From the NCBI GenBank assembly GCA_002360295.1, contig DEQI01000039.1, positions 1,233 to 9,625 of the forward strand: a DNA stretch of 8,393 bases, in the 5' to 3' direction. Of the stretch, positions 4,173 to 8,393 are shown in pieces. Position numbers and translations under genes: made by a program. The DNA comes from Planococcaceae bacterium UBA3370 (GTDB lineage: Bacteria; Bacillota; Bacilli; Bacillales_A; Planococcaceae). Numbering within the stretch: the stretch's first letter is position 1; each line of letters starts with the position of its first letter. The notes beneath the pieces are model-generated. The model was given only the letters and a program-made list of their open reading frames with translations. It was not told the DNA's origin and did no database searches.

Positions 4173-7100
4173 ATGGCTCAAAAAGTCGCAATTGAACCAG
4201 TACGTTGTCATATTTTATTAACGAATACTGCGCGCGAAGCAATTAAACAGCATGTTCAAGATGAACACGCCTTTTTCAATTTGCAAAAAAACTTTATTGT
4301 GTACATAGAGAAATTATCCATTGAACAAACGCAGCTCAATATTACATTATATTTCGATAACGAAAAAAACGGTGCACTTGCTAAAAAGTTTCAACAGCGA
4401 GTGGTCATTATGGATTGTGTGTTTGATATAAAAAATGGGCTTGTCGCTAAAAGCTTCCGTACACGCGGGAAAGGGACACCTGTAGCAACAAATCGTCGTG
4501 AGAGACTAATGATTAATTTTGTCCCTTCACGCATTAGCGGTCATACGTATCCTGAAAAATTTATTCAAACATTAGCTGCACTCCCTATCGCACAGGAGCG
4601 GTTTGACTATGTCAATAAACGTATTTCATCATGGGAAGGTTATTTAAAAGTTCTTGATAAAAATGCGGCCATTGATGATATTGAGGCATCCTTTGCGAAC
4701 TACACTTATAGTACTGATTTTACGCATCTTACCTTAACATGTAGTGGTATTGATCAGAAGCAATGGAAGCAGTTAAAGGGGCTAAGTGCACGTATAAAAG
4801 GCTTCAAACAAGAAATCGGTGAAGTAGTAAAAGTAAATAGTAGTGCTCGAACAGTGGAAATCGAGATGAAACCTGATTTTGCCAAGCAAGCACGAAATAA
4901 TGACTTGCATTTTGACACAAAGCACGTTGAATTTAGCAATGCCTCTACAAAATCTCAATTAAAGCGATTATTAAAAGGTTTTGAACGATTAAAAGAAGGG
5001 TTAGCGGCAAATGCCAATTTAGAAAATATTTTATTCGAGGATAAGCCGATTATTGCTGAGCGTAAGCAAAACTTTCAGCTAGAATTTCATAATGCGTTAA
5101 ATGAATTCCAGCGAGATGCAGTGATTGGCGCAATGAGTGCAGAGGATTTATACGTCATCCAAGGTCCACCGGGTACGGGAAAAACAACAGTGATTTCGGA
5201 AATTTGCTATCAAAATGCGAAAGCGGGTTTAAAAACACTAGTAGCTTCCCAATCCAATTTAGCCGTCGATAATGCTTTAAGTCGTTTATTGTCGAATAAA
5301 GATATAAGAATTTTACGTTACGGTCGTACAGAAAGTATTGAAGAAGAAGGCAAAAAGTTTATCGAAGAAAACGTCGCAAGCTATTGGAAAAAGCAAACAT
5401 ACGAAGCCATTACTTATGAAATAACTCATCAAGCGACAAAAGAAACGGAATTAAACCAAGCCATAGATGAATGTGAGTTAACTTTGCAAACCCTCACAGA
5501 AGAGAAGAAAAAGCTTGAACTTTCCATTGAAGAAAAGAAAAAAGCTACTGAGCAACTAAAAGTGCTGCTTGATGAAATTACAGCGTTAAAAAAACAGCTA
5601 GCGCCATTAAAGATTGAACGCGAAAAAATTGAAGAAACGATCAATAAGCTGACAGAAACAAAAAATCAAACAGTAACGGAAGTAGAGAGCTTACAAAAGC
5701 AAGTCGAACAATATCAATCCGAAGAAACACTCGTTGAAAGTTTACAGCAGTTGCAAGTACAGCTTGAAACAATGCAAGCTCAAGTACAATATGCACATCT
5801 TAAAAGAGAGCAACAATTACTTGAACAACAAGTGCTGGAGCTTTCTGCACAAATTGCGAAACTCGGCAATAGTACAAATGCGATTGATGAATTAACTCAG
5901 CATATTTCTCACTTGAAAAAGGTCCATGAAGTAGAAGCATTTATGGAGGAACATCAAATTCGACGCAATTTTGTGCTAGATCGTCTGCTCTCTTCATTGG
6001 AAAAATTACAACCGGAGATAGATGCATTTAAACCGTTAAAAGAAATAAGTGCACGATTAGAAAAAGCGATTGTCTATAGTGAAACAGCTCTCGGTATTCG
6101 ATTAGATGCACCACCATTACCACCAAATCATCATTATTCAATAGTAGAAGTTAATGAATTTTTAACAAAGCTGAGCCGCGCTTTTGCTGAAAAGAAAATC
6201 AATAGTCAAAATGGTACTCGCTCCATACAAGGATTACTTTTGAGAAAAGCCTATATGGATCAGCTACAAGGTAAGTATGAAGAATTAATTCGTGAAGTAG
6301 TGATCATTTTTACAAAGTTAAAAGAAGAGCTCATTGATATGTATAAAGAGCGTCTGGGAAGTGATGAAGCCCAATTAAACGAACTTCGTACTCGTGAACG
6401 TGTATTAAAGGATAAGCTTACAGCGACTACTGAGCAATTACAATCGTTAGTAGCAACTACGGCTACTGTAGAAGAATTACAGCTTCAACAATTGGAAGTA
6501 GAAAAAGAACAACAATCTTTAGAAAAGCAACGACAAGAACGAAAGGTTGCGGCAGCTAATTATGAAGCTAAATATGCGGAATTACAGCAAATTAATGACC
6601 AATTAACGAACGGTGAACAATTATTAGCGTCCGTCCTCACGAATTTAAAAGAGATTAATTCAAAAGGATTAACTCTGGAAAAACAGAAAGAACAGCTAGA
6701 GTTATTAACAAAGCAAAATCCTGAACTAGCACTTACTCAAACGGAACAGCAAATGAAACATGTGACTGAGAAAAAGGAAAAGATTAAAAATCAATTAGCG
6801 ATTCTCCCATTAACGCAACAATTACAAACAGAATGGCAATCGATGTTAGCCACAGCAAATGACTATGATTTAGAGGAAATTCGAAAACTATATGTCAAGT
6901 ATGCAAATGTAATTGGAACTACTTGTGTTGCTTCGGCAAATAAAGAGTTTATGGATAACTATCCGACGTTTGATGTGGTCATTATTGATGAAGTATCAAA
7001 GGCTACACCGCCTGAACTACTACTGCCAATGTTGAAAGGGGCAAAAATTATCCTAGTTGGGGATCATCACCAATTGCCACCATTAGTGGGGGATGAAACA

Positions 7101-7913
7101 TTTGAAGAAACGCTTGAGCAAGTGATAAAAGATAGTGATACGTTTGAAGAAAAACGAGAGCTTGAAAAACTACTAGAAGAATCTCTATTCGAACGTTTAT
7201 ATAAAAACTTGCCGAGAACCAATAAAAAAATGCTCGCAATTCAATATCGTATGCATGAAAATATCATGCAAACCATTGCTCCATTTTATGAACATGAAAA
7301 CGATGCACTACAATGTGGTCTAACAGATTCCGATGCTGCAAGAGATCATATGCTTGAAACGACTTTATTCGATCGAAGTAACCATTTACTTTGGTTGGAT
7401 ATACCGAATGAAAAAGGCTATTTTGAGGAACGTATGAAGGAAGGCGCAAGTTTGTTTAATGAGTCTGAGCTCAAAAAAATCAGAGAGCTTCTTGTGGAAT
7501 TAAACGATGCGACGGCCAAAGCTAAAGCTGAAGGGTTAATAAGTGAGGATGAGCAAAAATCTGTTGGTGTTATTAGTTTCTATGCAGAGCAAGTAAAACG
7601 TATTAATCGCTTGATTGAACAAGAACTTCAGCTTCCACATCTTCATATTCGTACAGGCTCAGTTGATAAATTCCAGGGTATGGAAATGGATGTCATTTTA
7701 GTTAGTATGGTACGAAATAATGATCGTAATGGTGATATTGGTTTCGCGAAAGATTACCGCCGTTTAAATGTAGCGTTGTCTCGTGCTCGGGAACTGCTCA
7801 TTATGATTGGTAGTACGGAAATGTTTACGAAACGTCCAAAACGACAAGAAACACGAAAAATGTATAGCCATTTATTACAGGTAGTGAAAGAACAAGATGG
7901 GTATAGAGCATAG
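4173..7913 (+). CDS. SF1B (Upf1/Dna2-like) helicase with a long coiled-coil insertion
   Basis: A 1246-residue ATP-dependent DNA or RNA helicase of superfamily 1B. Residues 1-300 form a mixed N-terminal domain without a recognised motif. Then come a Q-motif (N310-EFQ313), Walker A GPPGTGKT (331-338) and motif Ia (TLVASQSNLAVDN, 355-367). Residues about 420-890 are an insertion: a Glu/Gln/Lys/Leu-rich coiled coil (about 420-595), a less regular apex (about 596-725, with the proline turn APPLPP near 646-651), and a second coiled coil (about 728-885). The motor then resumes: Walker B IIDEVSKA (D939-E940), motif III GDHHQLPP (963-970), QYRMHE (1024-1029), VDKFQGME (1164-1171) and the arginine-finger motif YRRLNVALSRAR (1195-1206). 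All catalytic residues are present. ATG 4173 lies eight bases after AAGGAGG; GTG 4167 is too close. A winged-helix-like gene follows eight bases after the stop. The helicase family is secure; repair or defence is inference. Confidence 0.9.
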   Translation: MAQKVAIEPVRCHILLTNTAREAIKQHVQDEHAFFNLQKNFIVYIEKLSIEQTQLNITLYFDNEKNGALAKKFQQRVVIMDCVFDIKNGLVAKSFRTRGKGTPVATNRRERLMINFVPSRISGHTYPEKFIQTLAALPIAQERFDYVNKRISSWEGYLKVLDKNAAIDDIEASFANYTYSTDFTHLTLTCSGIDQKQWKQLKGLSARIKGFKQEIGEVVKVNSSARTVEIEMKPDFAKQARNNDLHFDTKHVEFSNASTKSQLKRLLKGFERLKEGLAANANLENILFEDKPIIAERKQNFQLEFHNALNEFQRDAVIGAMSAEDLYVIQGPPGTGKTTVISEICYQNAKAGLKTLVASQSNLAVDNALSRLLSNKDIRILRYGRTESIEEEGKKFIEENVASYWKKQTYEAITYEITHQATKETELNQAIDECELTLQTLTEEKKKLELSIEEKKKATEQLKVLLDEITALKKQLAPLKIEREKIEETINKLTETKNQTVTEVESLQKQVEQYQSEETLVESLQQLQVQLETMQAQVQYAHLKREQQLLEQQVLELSAQIAKLGNSTNAIDELTQHISHLKKVHEVEAFMEEHQIRRNFVLDRLLSSLEKLQPEIDAFKPLKEISARLEKAIVYSETALGIRLDAPPLPPNHHYSIVEVNEFLTKLSRAFAEKKINSQNGTRSIQGLLLRKAYMDQLQGKYEELIREVVIIFTKLKEELIDMYKERLGSDEAQLNELRTRERVLKDKLTATTEQLQSLVATTATVEELQLQQLEVEKEQQSLEKQRQERKVAAANYEAKYAELQQINDQLTNGEQLLASVLTNLKEINSKGLTLEKQKEQLELLTKQNPELALTQTEQQMKHVTEKKEKIKNQLAILPLTQQLQTEWQSMLATANDYDLEEIRKLYVKYANVIGTTCVASANKEFMDNYPTFDVVIIDEVSKATPPELLLPMLKGAKIILVGDHHQLPPLVGDETFEETLEQVIKDSDTFEEKRELEKLLEESLFERLYKNLPRTNKKMLAIQYRMHENIMQTIAPFYEHENDALQCGLTDSDAARDHMLETTLFDRSNHLLWLDIPNEKGYFEERMKEGASLFNESELKKIRELLVELNDATAKAKAEGLISEDEQKSVGVISFYAEQVKRINRLIEQELQLPHLHIRTGSVDKFQGMEMDVILVSMVRNNDRNGDIGFAKDYRRLNVALSRARELLIMIGSTEMFTKRPKRQETRKMYSHLLQVVKEQDGYRA

Positions 7914-7921
7914 GAGGTCAT

Positions 7922-8393
7922 ATGGAACTACAAAAATTTGAACAGCAAATAAAATCGAAGCTTCCGCGTCCAAAAGCAACGAATCTTGTAGCTGAAAAAC
8001 AATTTTGTATCCCGGTTCATACAGTCCAAGTAAAGTACTATCCTATTAGCCGCACACCAATGGATATTTTAATGAAAATGATGTTAATAGCTTTTGATAA
8101 AGGGGCATTTCATGATGGAGAAACGCTAGCAGATGTCCTGTTAGTGGATCCGCTTTTCATCAATGATTTACTTAACAAAATGATGAAGACAGGCTTATTA
8201 GTCAAAGATGATGTAATTTCATTAACAGAAAAAGGGCAGCGGCAATTAACAGAAGGGATTTTTGAGGAGGAGCTTGATGAAGTTACACAAGAACTTCAAT
8301 ACAGTCCTTTACATGGAGATTATTTAACTGGAGATATAGAAGAGATATTAGAGTTTGATGAGTTCCCAGATGAGCTAGTTTATGCGCAGCAGT
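7922..8393 (+). CDS. Winged-helix-like partner of the helicase, truncated at the window end
   Basis: The first 157 residues of a gene that runs off the window. I do not recognise a named family. Residues 46-109 look like a winged-helix DNA-binding domain: an amphipathic helix (MDILMKMMLIAF), a helix-turn-helix pair (TLADVLLVDPLFINDLLNKMMKTGLL), a short wing (VKDDVISL) and the common ending TEKGQRQL. The segment before it (about 20-45) is probably beta-rich. After it the chain becomes strongly acidic (FEEELDEV, GDIEEILEFDEFPDEL), which could bind a basic partner surface. ATG 7922 follows AGGAGGT (7912-7918), a ribosome binding site that overlaps the helicase stop (7911-7913), so the two genes are almost certainly co-transcribed and probably co-translated. 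It may load, guide or regulate the helicase, but that is inference. Confidence 0.8.
   Translation, partial: MELQKFEQQIKSKLPRPKATNLVAEKQFCIPVHTVQVKYYPISRTPMDILMKMMLIAFDKGAFHDGETLADVLLVDPLFINDLLNKMMKTGLLVKDDVISLTEKGQRQLTEGIFEEELDEVTQELQYSPLHGDYLTGDIEEILEFDEFPDELVYAQQ

Noticed and set aside
5429..5644. A Ser/Phe-rich minus-strand ORF inside the helicase gene.
   Set aside because: It is the antisense shadow of the Glu/Lys-rich coiled coil. The other minus-strand ORFs within the helicase (4754-4939, 7048-7239, 7264-7449) were rejected for the same reason.

Overview
The window is AT-rich DNA from a low-GC Gram-positive bacterium. Strong AAGGAGG-type ribosome binding sites, sigma-A-like promoters, U-tailed terminators, and a secreted SH3b/Excalibur protein point to the Bacillales, probably a Lysinibacillus/Solibacillus-like Planococcaceae. 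The genus is inferred from style only. No rRNA, tRNA, CRISPR array or insertion sequence was recognised.

Layout. (1) 49-713: a single-gene unit with its own promoter and terminator, encoding an exported SH3b plus Excalibur protein. (2) 786-2527: a three-gene operon of a Crp/Fnr-type regulator, a flavodoxin-fold NAD(P)H oxidoreductase, and a small four-helix membrane protein with two pairs of histidines placed as in bis-heme ferric reductases. (3) 2528-2906: non-coding or decayed DNA with a terminator, a palindrome and a second bidirectional terminator. (4) 2907-3125 (minus): a short ORF of uncertain reality, then a plus-strand YbgC-like hotdog thioesterase (3251-3676) with a strong terminator. 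(5) 3722-3969 (minus): what looks like the decayed 3' end of a gene, interrupted by stops and a frame change. (6) 4099-8393: an extended -10 promoter drives a 1246-residue SF1B (Upf1/Dna2-like) helicase, followed closely by a winged-helix-like protein that runs off the window end.

How the genes fit together. The 860-2527 operon reads as a regulated redox unit. The cytosolic flavoprotein could feed electrons from NAD(P)H to the membrane hemes, like a ferric reductase split into two proteins, under an upstream Crp/Fnr-type regulator. Its promoter has an inverted repeat filling the spacer between -35 and -10, a candidate autoregulatory operator.

The most unusual item is the helicase. About 460-550 residues of coiled coil, with a proline-marked apex, are inserted between the Walker A/Ia region and Walker B. 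This is the topology of Rad50/SMC ATPases, here built into a superfamily 1 helicase. Its tightly linked, acidic-tailed winged-helix partner suggests a two-component DNA repair, processing or defence module. That function is inference; the motifs and spacing are directly visible.
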